Translations under genes and position numbers: made by a program
Origin: Streptomyces shenzhenensis
GTDB taxonomy: Bacteria > Actinomycetota > Actinomycetes > Streptomycetales > Streptomycetaceae
NCBI RefSeq assembly: GCF_003688995.1
Contig: NZ_PENI01000006.1
Location: 248,001-312,000 of the forward strand
DNA length: 64,000 nucleotides
Direction of reading: 5' to 3'
Shown here: piece by piece, positions 53,321-62,536 of the stretch
Position numbering within the stretch: position 1 is the first letter of the stretch
Layout of the letters: each line of letters starts with the position of its first letter
Notes under the pieces: generated by a model
The model's database searches: none
Told to the model about the DNA's origin: nothing
The model's input: only the letters and a program-made list of their open reading frames with translations

Positions 53321-54409
53321 CTAGTTCTCGTCGGGCACCCGGGGCGGGCTGACCGTCGTGCGCGGCGGCCGCCGCTGGGACGACGTGCGCACGATCAGTT
53401 CGGTCGGTATCACCTGCTCGACCGGCTGGTCCGTCGCGACGCCCTCGATGGCGTCGATGAGGAGCTGGACCACCGCCGTGCCGATGCGGCGCGGCTTCAG
53501 CGAGAGCGTGGTGACGGGCGGCTCGGTGTTCGCGTACACGGTCGATTCGCTGCAGCACACCAGGAGCAGGTCGTCCGGGACCCGCAGGCCGTAGCGGCGG
53601 GCGGCGGCGAGCAGATCGGTGCCGTTGGGGTCGAACAGACCGTAGACGGCGTCGGGGCGGTCCGGGCGGGCCAGCAGCCGGTCCGCGGCGACGGCGCCCG
53701 CGCAGGGGTCGTGCGCCGGGTAGGCCTCGTACACCGGGTCCTGGCCGACGCGCTCGCACCAGTGCAGATAGGCGGTGGTCGACAGATGGGTGTACGTGTC
53801 CGTCGTGGTTCCGGTGAGCAGGCCGATGCGGCGGGCGCCCGCGGCGGCGAGGTGGTCGAGGATGCCGAGGACGGCGGCCTCGTGGTCGTTGTCGACCCAG
53901 GCGGTGACCGGGATCGGGCCCGCCGGGCGGCCGTCGGAGACGACCGGTAAGCCCTGCCGGACCAGTTCGCTGACCACCGGGTCCTGGTCGGAGGGGTCGA
54001 TGACGACGGTGCCGTCCAGGGCGACATTGGACCACACGTCGTGCCGCGAGGTCGCGGGCAGGATCACCAGCGCGTAGCCGCGGGCGAGCGCGGCGGAGGT
54101 GGCGGCCCGGGCCATCTCCGCGAAGTACGCGAACTCGGTGAAGGTGAAAGGTTCATCCCCGTACGTCGTCACAGTGAGGCCGATGAGGCCCGATTTTCCG
54201 GTGCGGAGCGTGCGCGCCGCGGCTGACGGGCGATAGCCCAACCGGTCGGCGACCTCTCTGACATGGCGGCGGGTGGCGTCCGGGAGCCTGCCCTTGCCGT
54301 TCAGGGCATCGGAGACGGTTGTGATGGAGACTCCGGCGGCGGCGGCCACGTCCCTGATGCCCGCCCGTCCCGGCCGGCCGCCTCGGCGTGAGGTTTCCGC
54401 GCGGCTCAC
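53321..54409 (-). CDS. LacI-family transcriptional regulator
   Basis: The protein has 362 residues from GTG 54409, with AGGGAAG before it; ATG 54433 lies 8 codons upstream and is an alternative. The LacI helix-turn-helix and hinge are IRDVAAAAGVSITTVSDALN and RHVREVADRLGYRPSAAART. The periplasmic-binding-like sensor domain (about 70-340) is complete. The effector is unknown; sugar control is usual. No sugar genes are adjacent. The upstream gap 54500-54872 has no clear operator or gene. Confidence 0.9.
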   Translation of the reverse strand: MSRAETSRRGGRPGRAGIRDVAAAAGVSITTVSDALNGKGRLPDATRRHVREVADRLGYRPSAAARTLRTGKSGLIGLTVTTYGDEPFTFTEFAYFAEMARAATSAALARGYALVILPATSRHDVWSNVALDGTVVIDPSDQDPVVSELVRQGLPVVSDGRPAGPIPVTAWVDNDHEAAVLGILDHLAAAGARRIGLLTGTTTDTYTHLSTTAYLHWCERVGQDPVYEAYPAHDPCAGAVAADRLLARPDRPDAVYGLFDPNGTDLLAAARRYGLRVPDDLLLVCCSESTVYANTEPPVTTLSLKPRRIGTAVVQLLIDAIEGVATDQPVEQVIPTELIVRTSSQRRPPRTTVSPPRVPDEN

Positions 54410-54872
54410 CTGGTGCTTCCCTACTGCTGTCATGGCGAGCCGATAGTAGGGCTCCTGCGGTGGAGTAGTGCGGACGCATATGCACTCATTGACAGGCACG
54501 TTTCTGCATGGTCAAGAGGGGTCAACTACCTTAGAAAGAAAGTCAGTTGAACGATCCAATGGCAAGACGTGACTTGTCAACGCGCATGGGCCTGCCAAGT
54601 CTCCGATGTTTCGAAGAGGTCTCAACTCACCTGCATGAGCGATGCGCGCCACGGCGTGAGCCACCCGCGCGTAGATATATGTGAGACGCGCCCCCCTGTT
54701 TGTACCCATTCATACCGTGATGCCCTTGATGTGGGTGGGGTTCGTGAGGTTTGCCCCTCAGCGCTTCTCGCGCCTCCCGACCTGTACGCAGGGGCGCCGA
54801 ATCCTCATAAGGTGAGGAGTATTGGATGCCGGTGGCGATGACGGTCCACCGGTGGTCGCGAGGAGGACTGTG

Positions 54873-55952
54873 GTGAGCGAGACGAGCCCCAAGCTGCGCG
54901 CGGAGCTGGAGGGTATCCCCACCTACAAGCCGGGCAAGCCCGCGGCGGCCGGCGGCCCGGTCGCCTACAAGCTCTCCTCGAACGAGAACCCGTACCCGCC
55001 GCTGCCCGGCATCATGGAGTCCGTGACGGCCGCCGCCTCGTCCTTCAACCGTTACCCGGACATGGCGTGCACCGGGCTGATGAACGAGCTGTCGGAGCGG
55101 TTCGCCGTCCCGCTCGCCCATCTGGCCACCGGCACCGGCTCCGTCGGTGTGGCCCAGCAGCTGATTCAGGCCACCAGCGGTCCGGGCGACGAGGTCATCT
55201 ACGCCTGGCGGTCCTTCGAGGCGTACCCGATCATCACGCAGATCAGCGGGGCCCGGTCGGTACAGGTGCCGCTCACCCCGGGCGAGGTGCACGACCTGGA
55301 CGCGATGGCCGACGCGATCACCGACCGGACGCGCCTGATCTTCGTGTGCAATCCCAACAACCCGACGGGTACGGTGGTGCGGCGGGCCGAGCTGGAGCGG
55401 TTCCTCGACCGGGTGCCCGGTGACGTCCTGGTGGTGCTCGACGAGGCCTACCGGGAGTTCATCCGCGACCCCGAGGTGCCGGACGGAGTGGAGCTGTACC
55501 GGGACCGGCCGAACGTCTGCGTCCTGCGGACCTTCTCGAAGGCGTACGGCCTCGCCGGGCTGCGGGTCGGCTTCGCCATCGCCCATGACCGGGTGGCCGG
55601 GGCGCTGCGCAAGACGGCGGTGCCGTTCGGGGTGAGCCAGCTCGCCCAGGAGGCGGCCATCGCCTCGCTGCGTGCCGAGGACGAGCTGCTCGGCCGGGTC
55701 GGCTCGCTGGTGTGCGAGCGGACGCGAGTGGTCGACACCCTGCGCGGCCAGGGCTGGACCGTCGCCGAGACGCAGGCCAACTTCGTCTGGCTGCGGCTGG
55801 GGGAGCGCACGAGCGCCTTCGCTGAGACCTGTGAGCGCCATGGGGTCGTGGTCCGGCCGTTCTCCGGCGAGGGGGTGCGGGTGACGATCGGGGAGAACGA
55901 GGCGAACGACATCTTCCTGAAGGTGACCGAGGCGTTCCGCAAGGAGCCGTAG
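54873..55952 (+). CDS. hisC: Histidinol-phosphate aminotransferase
   Basis: The protein has 359 residues from GTG 54873, behind AGGAGG. Fold-type I aminotransferase features are [36 protein letters not shown], the PLP Lys in [16 protein letters not shown] and the carboxylate-binding Arg near [16 protein letters not shown]. It makes histidinol phosphate, or may act on aromatic amino acids. Streptomycetes have a second copy in the his operon, so this is likely the hisC2-type paralogue. Confidence 0.92.
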   Translation: MSETSPKLRAELEGIPTYKPGKPAAAGGPVAYKLSSNENPYPPLPGIMESVTAAASSFNRYPDMACTGLMNELSERFAVPLAHLATGTGSVGVAQQLIQATSGPGDEVIYAWRSFEAYPIITQISGARSVQVPLTPGEVHDLDAMADAITDRTRLIFVCNPNNPTGTVVRRAELERFLDRVPGDVLVVLDEAYREFIRDPEVPDGVELYRDRPNVCVLRTFSKAYGLAGLRVGFAIAHDRVAGALRKTAVPFGVSQLAQEAAIASLRAEDELLGRVGSLVCERTRVVDTLRGQGWTVAETQANFVWLRLGERTSAFAETCERHGVVVRPFSGEGVRVTIGENEANDIFLKVTEAFRKEP

Positions 55953-55992
55953 CGCTCCACCCCTCGTGGAATGACGTTCCTGGGTGTGGCCC

Positions 55993-56006
55993 GTTTCACG
56001 TGAAAC
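55993..56006. other. parS site (exact), core of a longer palindrome
   Basis: Exact GTTTCACGTGAAAC. TGGCCC and GGGCCA arms flank it, making a longer hairpin just after hisC that could also act as its terminator. Confidence 0.93.
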
Positions 56007-56178
56007 GGGCCACATTCATGTCGCGAGCGATGCGTCCGGCACCGGTCTCTCCGGCGCGTTTCCGCAGGCAGGAACGGTCATGGACCCATCGGTCCACATC
56101 CGTCGGACCCGGTCGGTCCGGATGAGGGACCCCCGCCTCTCCGGTGTCGAACGGCCATGCGTCATAATTGCTTGTGAA

Positions 56179-56194
56179 TGTGAACGCGTTCACA
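56179..56194. promoter_or_regulatory. Rex operator (ROP) upstream of cydA
   Basis: TGTGAACGCGTTCACA is a perfect Rex site. Rex is the NADH/NAD+-sensing repressor that controls cydABCD in S. coelicolor. A further CTTGTGAA half-site (56171-56178) abuts it. The -10 region is not clear; TGATAA around 56226 is possible. Confidence 0.92.
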
Positions 56195-56278
56195 AGCGTG
56201 TCCCGGTTGCTCCGCTGATGTGTGTGATAAAAGGGGCAAACTGTCGCAGCACCACGGCGACGTAAGGAGACTGACGAC

Positions 56279-57787
56279 GTGGAATTGGCACTGGCGCCGG
56301 AGACTCTGGCGCGTTGGCAGTTCGGTATCACCACCGTCTACCACTTCCTCTTCGTCCCCCTGACGATCTCCCTGGCCGCTCTCACGGCCGGACTGCAGAC
56401 CGCCTGGGTCCGTACGGAGAAAGAGAAGTATCTGAGAGCGACGAAGTTCTGGGGGAAGCTCTTCCTGATCAACATCGCGATGGGTGTCGTCACCGGCATC
56501 GTCCAGGAGTTCCAGTTCGGCATGAACTGGTCGGACTACTCCCGCTTCGTCGGTGACATCTTCGGCGCCCCGCTCGCCTTCGAGGCGCTGATCGCCTTCT
56601 TCTTCGAGTCCACCTTCATCGGTCTGTGGATCTTCGGCTGGGACAAGCTGCCCAAGAAGATCCACCTGGCCTGCATCTGGATGGTCTCGATCGGCACGAT
56701 CCTGTCGGCGTACTTCATCCTCGCCGCCAACTCGTGGATGCAGCACCCCGTCGGCTACAAGATCGACAAGGCGAGGGGGCGTGCCGAGCTGACCGACTTC
56801 TGGTTGGTGCTCACCCAGAACACCACGCTCACTCAGGTCTTCCACACCCTCACGGCGGCGTTCCTGACCGGCGGCGCCTTCATGGTCGGCATCGCGGCCT
56901 TCCATCTGGCCCGCAAGAAGCACGTGCGCGAGATGAAGACCTCGCTGCGACTGGGTCTCGTCACCGTCGTCATCGCCGGCCTGCTCACCGCGGTGAGCGG
57001 CGACACCCTCGGCAAGGTCATGTTCAAGCAGCAGCCGATGAAGATGGCCGCTGCCGAGGCCCTGTGGGACGGCCAGGACGGCGCACCGTTCTCGGTGTTC
57101 GCCTACGGCGACGTCAGCAAGGGCCACAACACCGTCGAGCTGTCCGTCCCGGGAGTCCTGTCGTTCCTCGCCAACGACGACTTCAACTCGTACGTCCCCG
57201 GTATCAACGACACCAACAAGGCCGAGCAGGCGAAGTACGGACCGGGCGACTACCGGCCCATCATCCCCGTCACCTTCTGGGCGTTCCGCTGGATGATCGG
57301 CTTCGGCATGGCGTCCTTCGCCATCGGCATCGCCGGTCTGTGGCTGACCCGCAAGAAGTTCATGCTGCCGCAGCATCTGCGGGTGGGCGAGGACGAGGTG
57401 CCCCATCTGGTCCTGTTCAAGAACAAGGCGCTCAGCCCGAAGCTCACCCCCTGGTTCTGGCGCATCGCGATCTGGACCCTGGGCTTCCCGCTGATCGCCA
57501 ACTCATGGGGCTGGATCTTCACCGAGATGGGCCGTCAGCCGTGGGTCGTCTACGGCGTCCTGCAGACGCGGCACGCGGTCTCCCCCGGGGTCTCGCAGGC
57601 CGAGGTCCTCACCTCGATGATCGTCTTCACCGCGCTCTACGCCGTCCTCGCCGTCATCGAGGTCAAGCTGCTGGTGAAGTACATCAAGGCCGGTCCGCCC
57701 GAGCTGACCGAGGCCGACCTCAACCCGCCCACGAAGATCGGCGGCGACTCCCGTGACGCCGACAAGCCGATGGCCTTCTCGTACTAG
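56279..57787 (+). CDS. cydA: Cytochrome bd quinol oxidase subunit I
   Basis: The protein has 502 residues from a GTG start. The haem-ligand His is in TTVYHFLFVPLTIS near residue 20, further conserved sequence includes NWSDYSRFVGDIFGAPLAFE, and GWIFTEMGRQPWVVYG marks the C-terminal haem region. The Q-loop is short (actinobacterial form). CydA carries haems b558, b595 and d and oxidises menaquinol with O2 at high affinity. First gene of cydA-cydB-cydDC, under a Rex operator. Confidence 0.97.
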   Translation: MELALAPETLARWQFGITTVYHFLFVPLTISLAALTAGLQTAWVRTEKEKYLRATKFWGKLFLINIAMGVVTGIVQEFQFGMNWSDYSRFVGDIFGAPLAFEALIAFFFESTFIGLWIFGWDKLPKKIHLACIWMVSIGTILSAYFILAANSWMQHPVGYKIDKARGRAELTDFWLVLTQNTTLTQVFHTLTAAFLTGGAFMVGIAAFHLARKKHVREMKTSLRLGLVTVVIAGLLTAVSGDTLGKVMFKQQPMKMAAAEALWDGQDGAPFSVFAYGDVSKGHNTVELSVPGVLSFLANDDFNSYVPGINDTNKAEQAKYGPGDYRPIIPVTFWAFRWMIGFGMASFAIGIAGLWLTRKKFMLPQHLRVGEDEVPHLVLFKNKALSPKLTPWFWRIAIWTLGFPLIANSWGWIFTEMGRQPWVVYGVLQTRHAVSPGVSQAEVLTSMIVFTALYAVLAVIEVKLLVKYIKAGPPELTEADLNPPTKIGGDSRDADKPMAFSY

Positions 57788-57805
57788 GCCGAGGGAGCTG
57801 CAGTC

Positions 57806-58813
57806 ATGGAACTTCACGACGTCTGGTTCGTCCTGATCGCCGTCCTGTGGATCGGCTACTTCTTCCTGGAGGGCTTCGACTTCGGGGTCGGCATTCTCAC
57901 CAAGCTGCTCGCCCGGGACCGGCCCGAGCGCCGGGTGCTGATCAACACCATCGGCCCGGTCTGGGACGGCAACGAGGTGTGGCTGCTCACCGCGGGCGGC
58001 GCGACCTTCGCCGCCTTCCCCGAGTGGTACGCCACGCTGTTCTCCGGCTTCTATCTGCCCCTGCTGGTGATCCTGCTCTGCCTGATCGTCCGGGGCGTCG
58101 CCTTCGAGTACCGGGCGAAGCGCCCCGAGGAGCACTGGCAGCGGAACTGGGAGACGGCGATCTTCTGGACCTCGCTGATCCCGGCGTTCCTCTGGGGTGT
58201 CGCCTTCGCCAACATCGTCCGGGGCGTGAAGATCGACCAGCACTTCGAGTACGTCGGCACTGTCGGCGATCTGCTCAACCCGTACGCACTGCTCGGCGGC
58301 CTCGTGACGCTGACCCTGTTCACCTTCCACGGTGCGGTGTTCACCGCGCTCAAGACCGTCGGGGACATCCGTGCCCGGGCCCGGAAGCTCGCGCTGCGGG
58401 TCGGTCTCGTCACGGCCGTGGTGGCGCTGGTCTTCCTGCTGTGGACGCAGATCGACCACGGTGACGGCAAGAGTCTGGTGGCCATGGTCGTGGCGGTGGC
58501 CGCCCTGGTGGCCGCCCTCGCGGCGAACCAGACGGGCCGGGAGGGATGGTCCTTCGCGCTCTCGGGCGTCACCATCGTGGCGGCCGTGGCGATGCTCTTC
58601 CTGTCGCTCTTCCCCGACGTCATGCCGTCCTCGCTCAACGCGGACTGGAGCCTCACGGTCACCAACGCCTCGTCGAGCCCGTACACCCTGAAGATCATGA
58701 CCTGGTGCGCGGTGATCGCCACGCCGATCGTGCTGCTCTACCAGAGCTGGACGTACTGGGTGTTCAGCAAGCGGATCGGGACACAGCACATCGCTCCCGA
58801 AGCCGGTCACTGA
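57806..58813 (+). CDS. cydB: Cytochrome bd quinol oxidase subunit II
   Basis: The protein has 335 residues with 8 or so helices and the CydB opening LHDVWFVLIAVLWIGYFFLE followed by GFDFGVGIL. GPVWDGNEVWLLTAGGATFA is strongly conserved. It pairs with CydA in the membrane. The ATG is 18 bases after the cydA stop. Confidence 0.97.
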   Translation: MELHDVWFVLIAVLWIGYFFLEGFDFGVGILTKLLARDRPERRVLINTIGPVWDGNEVWLLTAGGATFAAFPEWYATLFSGFYLPLLVILLCLIVRGVAFEYRAKRPEEHWQRNWETAIFWTSLIPAFLWGVAFANIVRGVKIDQHFEYVGTVGDLLNPYALLGGLVTLTLFTFHGAVFTALKTVGDIRARARKLALRVGLVTAVVALVFLLWTQIDHGDGKSLVAMVVAVAALVAALAANQTGREGWSFALSGVTIVAAVAMLFLSLFPDVMPSSLNADWSLTVTNASSSPYTLKIMTWCAVIATPIVLLYQSWTYWVFSKRIGTQHIAPEAGH

Positions 58814-58838
58814 GTCTGAGGGGAGGGGTCTTCACCAT

Positions 58839-58852
58839 GTTTCACGTGAAAC
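58839..58852. other. parS site (exact)
   Basis: Exact GTTTCACGTGAAAC between cydB and cydDC, 38 bases from the next copy. The flanks GGGAGGGGT and ACCCCTCC make a longer imperfect palindrome. Confidence 0.93.
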
Positions 58853-58874
58853 ACCCCTCCCTGGACCGAAGGGC

Positions 58875-61800
58875 ATGTTTCACGTGAAACCGATCGATCC
58901 GCGTCTTCTCCGGTACGCCCGGGCCACCCGCCTCTTCCTGGCGGCGGTCGTCGGCCTGGGGGCACTGGGGGCCGGTCTGCTCATCGCCCAGGCCATGCTC
59001 ATCGCCGAGGTGGTCGTCGGTGCCTTCCAGCACCATCTGTCGGTCGCCGAACTGCGCACTCCCCTGCTGCTGTTGGTGGCCGTGGCGGCCGGACGTGCGG
59101 TTGTCTCCTGGCTCACCGAACTCGCCGCGCACCGGGCGAGCGCTTCGGTGAAGTCGGAGCTGCGCGGACGGCTCCTGGAGCGGGCGGTGGCGCTCGGCCC
59201 CGGCTGGCTCGGCGGGCAGCGGACCGGATCGCTGGTCACCCTCGCCACCCGCGGGGTCGATGCCCTCGACGACTACTTCTCCCGCTATCTGCCGCAGTTG
59301 GGGCTCGCGGTGGTCGTGCCGGCCGCCGTGCTCGCGCGGATCGTCACCGAGGACTGGGTGTCCGCGGCGATCATCGTCGGCACCCTGCCGCTCATCCCCG
59401 TCTTCATGGTGCTGATCGGCTGGGCCACGCAGTCCCGGACGGACCGCCAGTGGCGCCTGCTGTCCCGGCTGTCCGGTCACTTCCTGGACGTGGTCGCCGG
59501 GCTGCCGACGCTGAAGGTCTTCGGGCGGGCCAAGGCGCAGGCGGAGTCCATCCGGCGCATCACCGGCGAGTACCGGCAGGCGACCATGCGGACCCTGCGG
59601 ATCGCGTTCCTCTCCTCCTTCGCCCTGGAACTGCTCGCCACCCTGTCCGTCGCCCTGGTCGCCGTGACGATCGGCATGCGGCTCGTCCACGGCGACATGG
59701 ACCTGTACATCGGGCTGGTCATCCTCGTGCTGGCGCCGGAGGCCTATCTGCCGCTGCGTCAGGTGGGCGCCCAGTTCCATGCGGCGGCGGAGGGGCTGGC
59801 GGCGGCCGAGGAGATCTTCGCCGTCCTGGAGACCCCCCTTCCCGAGGCCGGGAAGGGCGCGGTGCCGTCGGGCGCGCTGGCCTTCGAAGGGGTCACCGTC
59901 CGCTATCCCGGACGGTCCGCGGACGCCGTCACGGAGGCGTCCTTCACGGTCGAGCCCGGCGAGACCGTCGCCCTCGTCGGGCCGAGCGGCGCGGGCAAGA
60001 CGACGCTGCTGAACGTGCTGCTGGGCTTCGTACGCCCGACCGAGGGCAGGGTGCGGATCGGGGGAGCCGACCTCGGGGACATCGACCCGGAGCAGTGGCG
60101 GTCACGGATCGCCTGGGTGCCGCAGCGACCGCACCTGTACGCCGGGACGATCGCGGAGAACGTACGGCTGGCGCGGCCCGACGCGGACGACGTTGCCGTG
60201 CGCCGTGCCCTGCGCGACGCGGGCGCGCTGGAGTTCGTGGACGCGCTGCCCGACGGTGCCGCGACCGTGCTCGGCGAGGACGGGGCCGGGCTGTCCGCCG
60301 GCCAGCGGCAGCGGCTGGCCCTGGCCCGGGCGTTCCTGGCGGACCGGCCCGTGCTGCTGCTGGACGAGCCGACGGCCGCGCTGGACGGGGCGACCGAGGC
60401 CGAGGTCGTGGCGGCGGTGCGACGGCTGGCCGTGGGACGCACGGTCCTGCTGGTCGTGCACCGTCCCGCACTGCTGAGCGTGGCGGACCGGGTGGTGCGG
60501 CTGACGGAGGCCACGCCCGCCCGCTCGCCCCTGGCGGTGGAACCACTCGGCTCCCTCGGGCCGACCGCGAACGAGCGGGCGGGCGAGAGCGTGGCGCCCG
60601 CCGACGGCGGTCCGGGCACGGACGTCCCGGGCACAGCCGTCCTCGGCACGGATGCTCCGGACGCTGCCGGCCCGGCCTCGCACGGACCGGGCACCGGCTC
60701 CGCCTTCGTCACCGGCGGCGACCGCTCCGGCCGCCCGGCATCCCGTGTCCTCGCCCGGGTACGGGCCATGTCCGGCCCCCGCCGTGGCCGTCTCGTGCTC
60801 GCGCTGCTGCTGGGGAGCCTGGCGCTCGGCAGCGCCGTCGGGCTCATGGCCACCTCCGGCTGGCTGATCTCCCGCGCCTCGCAGCAGCCGCCGGTGCTGT
60901 ATCTGATGGTGGCCGTGACGGCGACACGGGCGTTCGGCATCGGGCGGGCCGTGTTCCGGTACGCGGAGCGGCTGGTCTCGCACGACGCCGTGCTGCGGAT
61001 GCTGGCCGACACGAGGGTCGCGGTGTACCGGCGGCTGGAACGGCTGGCCCCCGCCGGGCTGCGTACCGCCCGCCGGGGCGACCTGCTGTCCCGGCTGGTC
61101 TCCGACGTGGACGCGCTGCAGGACTACTGGCTGCGCTGGCTGCTGCCCGCCGGGGTCGCGCTCGCCGTCTCCGCCGGGTCCGTGGCGTTCACGGCGTGGC
61201 TCCTGCCCGAGGCGGCGGCCGCGCTCGCGGCGGGCCTGCTCGCGGCCGGCGTCGGCGTACCGCTGCTGACCGGCGCCGTGGCACGGCATGCCGAGCGGCG
61301 GCTGGCGCCCGCGCGGGGGCTGCTCGCCACGCGCGTGACCGACCTGCTCACCGGCACCGCGGAACTGACCGTCGCCGGTGCGCTGCCCGCCCGTGGCGAC
61401 GAGGCGCGCCGGGCCGACGGCACGCTCACCCGGATCGCCTCGCGCGCCGCCACCGCCACCGCGCTCGGCGACGGCCTCACCGCCCTGATCTCGGGCCTGA
61501 CCGTGGCGGCGACCGCACTGCTGGGCGCCCAGGCGGTCGCCGCGGGACGGCTGAGCGGCGTGGCCATGGCGGTGGTCGTCCTGACCCCGCTGGCCGCCTT
61601 CGGGGCGGTCCTGGGACTGCCGATCGCCGTGCGCTACCGGCAGCGGGTGCGGCGCAGCGCGGAGCGCGTGTACGAGGTCCTGGACGCGGCCGAGCCGGTA
61701 CGGGAGCCGAGGCGGCCCCGGCAGGCGCCCGTCTCCCCGTTCCCGCTCGTCGTGAAGGGGCTCGCCGCCCGTCATCCCGGGCAGCACCGGGAGGCGCTCG

Positions 61801-62489
61801 CCGGGCTGGATCTGTCGCTGGAGCGGGGGCGCCGGGTCGCCGTGGTGGGGCCGTCCGGGTCCGGCAAGACGACCCTCGGCCAGGTGCTGCTGAGGTTCCT
61901 CGACCCGGACGCGGGCTCGTACACACTGGCCGGCGTGGACGCCCGCGCACTGGCCGGCGACGACGTACGGCGCCTCGTCGGGCTGTGCGCCCAGGACGCG
62001 CACCTGTTCGACAGCAGTGTCCGGGAGAACCTGCTGCTCGCGCGGAAGAACGCCACCGAGGCCGAACTGCGGGACGCACTCGCGCGGGCCCGGCTGCTCG
62101 ACTGGGCGGACGGGCTGCCCGACGGGCTGGACACGCTGGTCGGCGAGCACGGGGCGCGGCTGTCCGGCGGGCAGCGGCAGCGGCTGGCGCTCGCCCGCGC
62201 GCTGCTCGCCGACTTCCCGGTGCTCGTGCTCGACGAGCCCGCCGAGCACCTGGACCTGCCCACGGCCGACGCGCTCACGGCCGATCTGCTGGCCGCCACC
62301 GAGGGCCGTACGACACTGTTGATCACGCACCGGCTGGCCGGGCTCGACGCCGTGGACGAGGTGGTCGTGCTGGACGGGGGCAGGGTGGCCCAGCGGGGGA
62401 CGTACGTCGAGCTGGCCGCCGTGGACGGGCCGCTGCGGTCGATGGCCGAGCGGGAGGCGGCGGCGGAGCTGCCGGTCGGGGCGCCGTGA
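58875..62489 (+). CDS. cydDC: CydD-CydC fused ABC exporter for cytochrome bd assembly
   Basis: The protein has 1204 residues, equal to CydD plus CydC joined. Half 1: six-helix membrane domain, Walker A GPSGAGKTT at about 369, signature LSAGQRQRLALARA. A Pro/Gly/Thr-rich linker of about 80 residues follows. Half 2: membrane domain starting near RRGRLVLALLLGSLALGSAV, Walker A GPSGSGKTT at about 992, signature LSGGQRQRLALARA. The heterodimer exports thiols or haem-related compounds needed for bd oxidase maturation. The start ATG is part of a parS-containing sequence, so the protein begins MFHVKP. It is 61 bases after cydB. Confidence 0.95.
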   Translation: MFHVKPIDPRLLRYARATRLFLAAVVGLGALGAGLLIAQAMLIAEVVVGAFQHHLSVAELRTPLLLLVAVAAGRAVVSWLTELAAHRASASVKSELRGRLLERAVALGPGWLGGQRTGSLVTLATRGVDALDDYFSRYLPQLGLAVVVPAAVLARIVTEDWVSAAIIVGTLPLIPVFMVLIGWATQSRTDRQWRLLSRLSGHFLDVVAGLPTLKVFGRAKAQAESIRRITGEYRQATMRTLRIAFLSSFALELLATLSVALVAVTIGMRLVHGDMDLYIGLVILVLAPEAYLPLRQVGAQFHAAAEGLAAAEEIFAVLETPLPEAGKGAVPSGALAFEGVTVRYPGRSADAVTEASFTVEPGETVALVGPSGAGKTTLLNVLLGFVRPTEGRVRIGGADLGDIDPEQWRSRIAWVPQRPHLYAGTIAENVRLARPDADDVAVRRALRDAGALEFVDALPDGAATVLGEDGAGLSAGQRQRLALARAFLADRPVLLLDEPTAALDGATEAEVVAAVRRLAVGRTVLLVVHRPALLSVADRVVRLTEATPARSPLAVEPLGSLGPTANERAGESVAPADGGPGTDVPGTAVLGTDAPDAAGPASHGPGTGSAFVTGGDRSGRPASRVLARVRAMSGPRRGRLVLALLLGSLALGSAVGLMATSGWLISRASQQPPVLYLMVAVTATRAFGIGRAVFRYAERLVSHDAVLRMLADTRVAVYRRLERLAPAGLRTARRGDLLSRLVSDVDALQDYWLRWLLPAGVALAVSAGSVAFTAWLLPEAAAALAAGLLAAGVGVPLLTGAVARHAERRLAPARGLLATRVTDLLTGTAELTVAGALPARGDEARRADGTLTRIASRAATATALGDGLTALISGLTVAATALLGAQAVAAGRLSGVAMAVVVLTPLAAFGAVLGLPIAVRYRQRVRRSAERVYEVLDAAEPVREPRRPRQAPVSPFPLVVKGLAARHPGQHREALAGLDLSLERGRRVAVVGPSGSGKTTLGQVLLRFLDPDAGSYTLAGVDARALAGDDVRRLVGLCAQDAHLFDSSVRENLLLARKNATEAELRDALARARLLDWADGLPDGLDTLVGEHGARLSGGQRQRLALARALLADFPVLVLDEPAEHLDLPTADALTADLLAATEGRTTLLITHRLAGLDAVDEVVVLDGGRVAQRGTYVELAAVDGPLRSMAEREAAAELPVGAP
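58877..58890. other. parS site (exact) at the cydDC start
   Basis: Exact GTTTCACGTGAAAC beginning at the third base of the cydDC start codon. It encodes Phe-His-Val-Lys, so ParB binding could obstruct translation initiation only indirectly, through transcription. Confidence 0.93.
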
Positions 62490-62500
62490 CCCGGCTCGAC

Positions 62501-62529
62501 TTTCCCTGGCAAACAGGACTATTTAGGCT
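62501..62529 (+). promoter_or_regulatory. Likely promoter with leaderless start for the sensor kinase
   Basis: TTTCCC (62501-62506, weak -35), 17 bases, TAGGCT (62524-62529). The ATG at 62537 lies 8 bases after the -10, with no ribosome-binding site, so the mRNA is probably leaderless. Confidence 0.45.
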
Positions 62530-62536
62530 CGGGTGC

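Noticed and set aside
56171..56178. Second complete Rex site next to the first
   Set aside because: CTTGTGAA is only a half-site and its partner arm is shared with the main palindrome.
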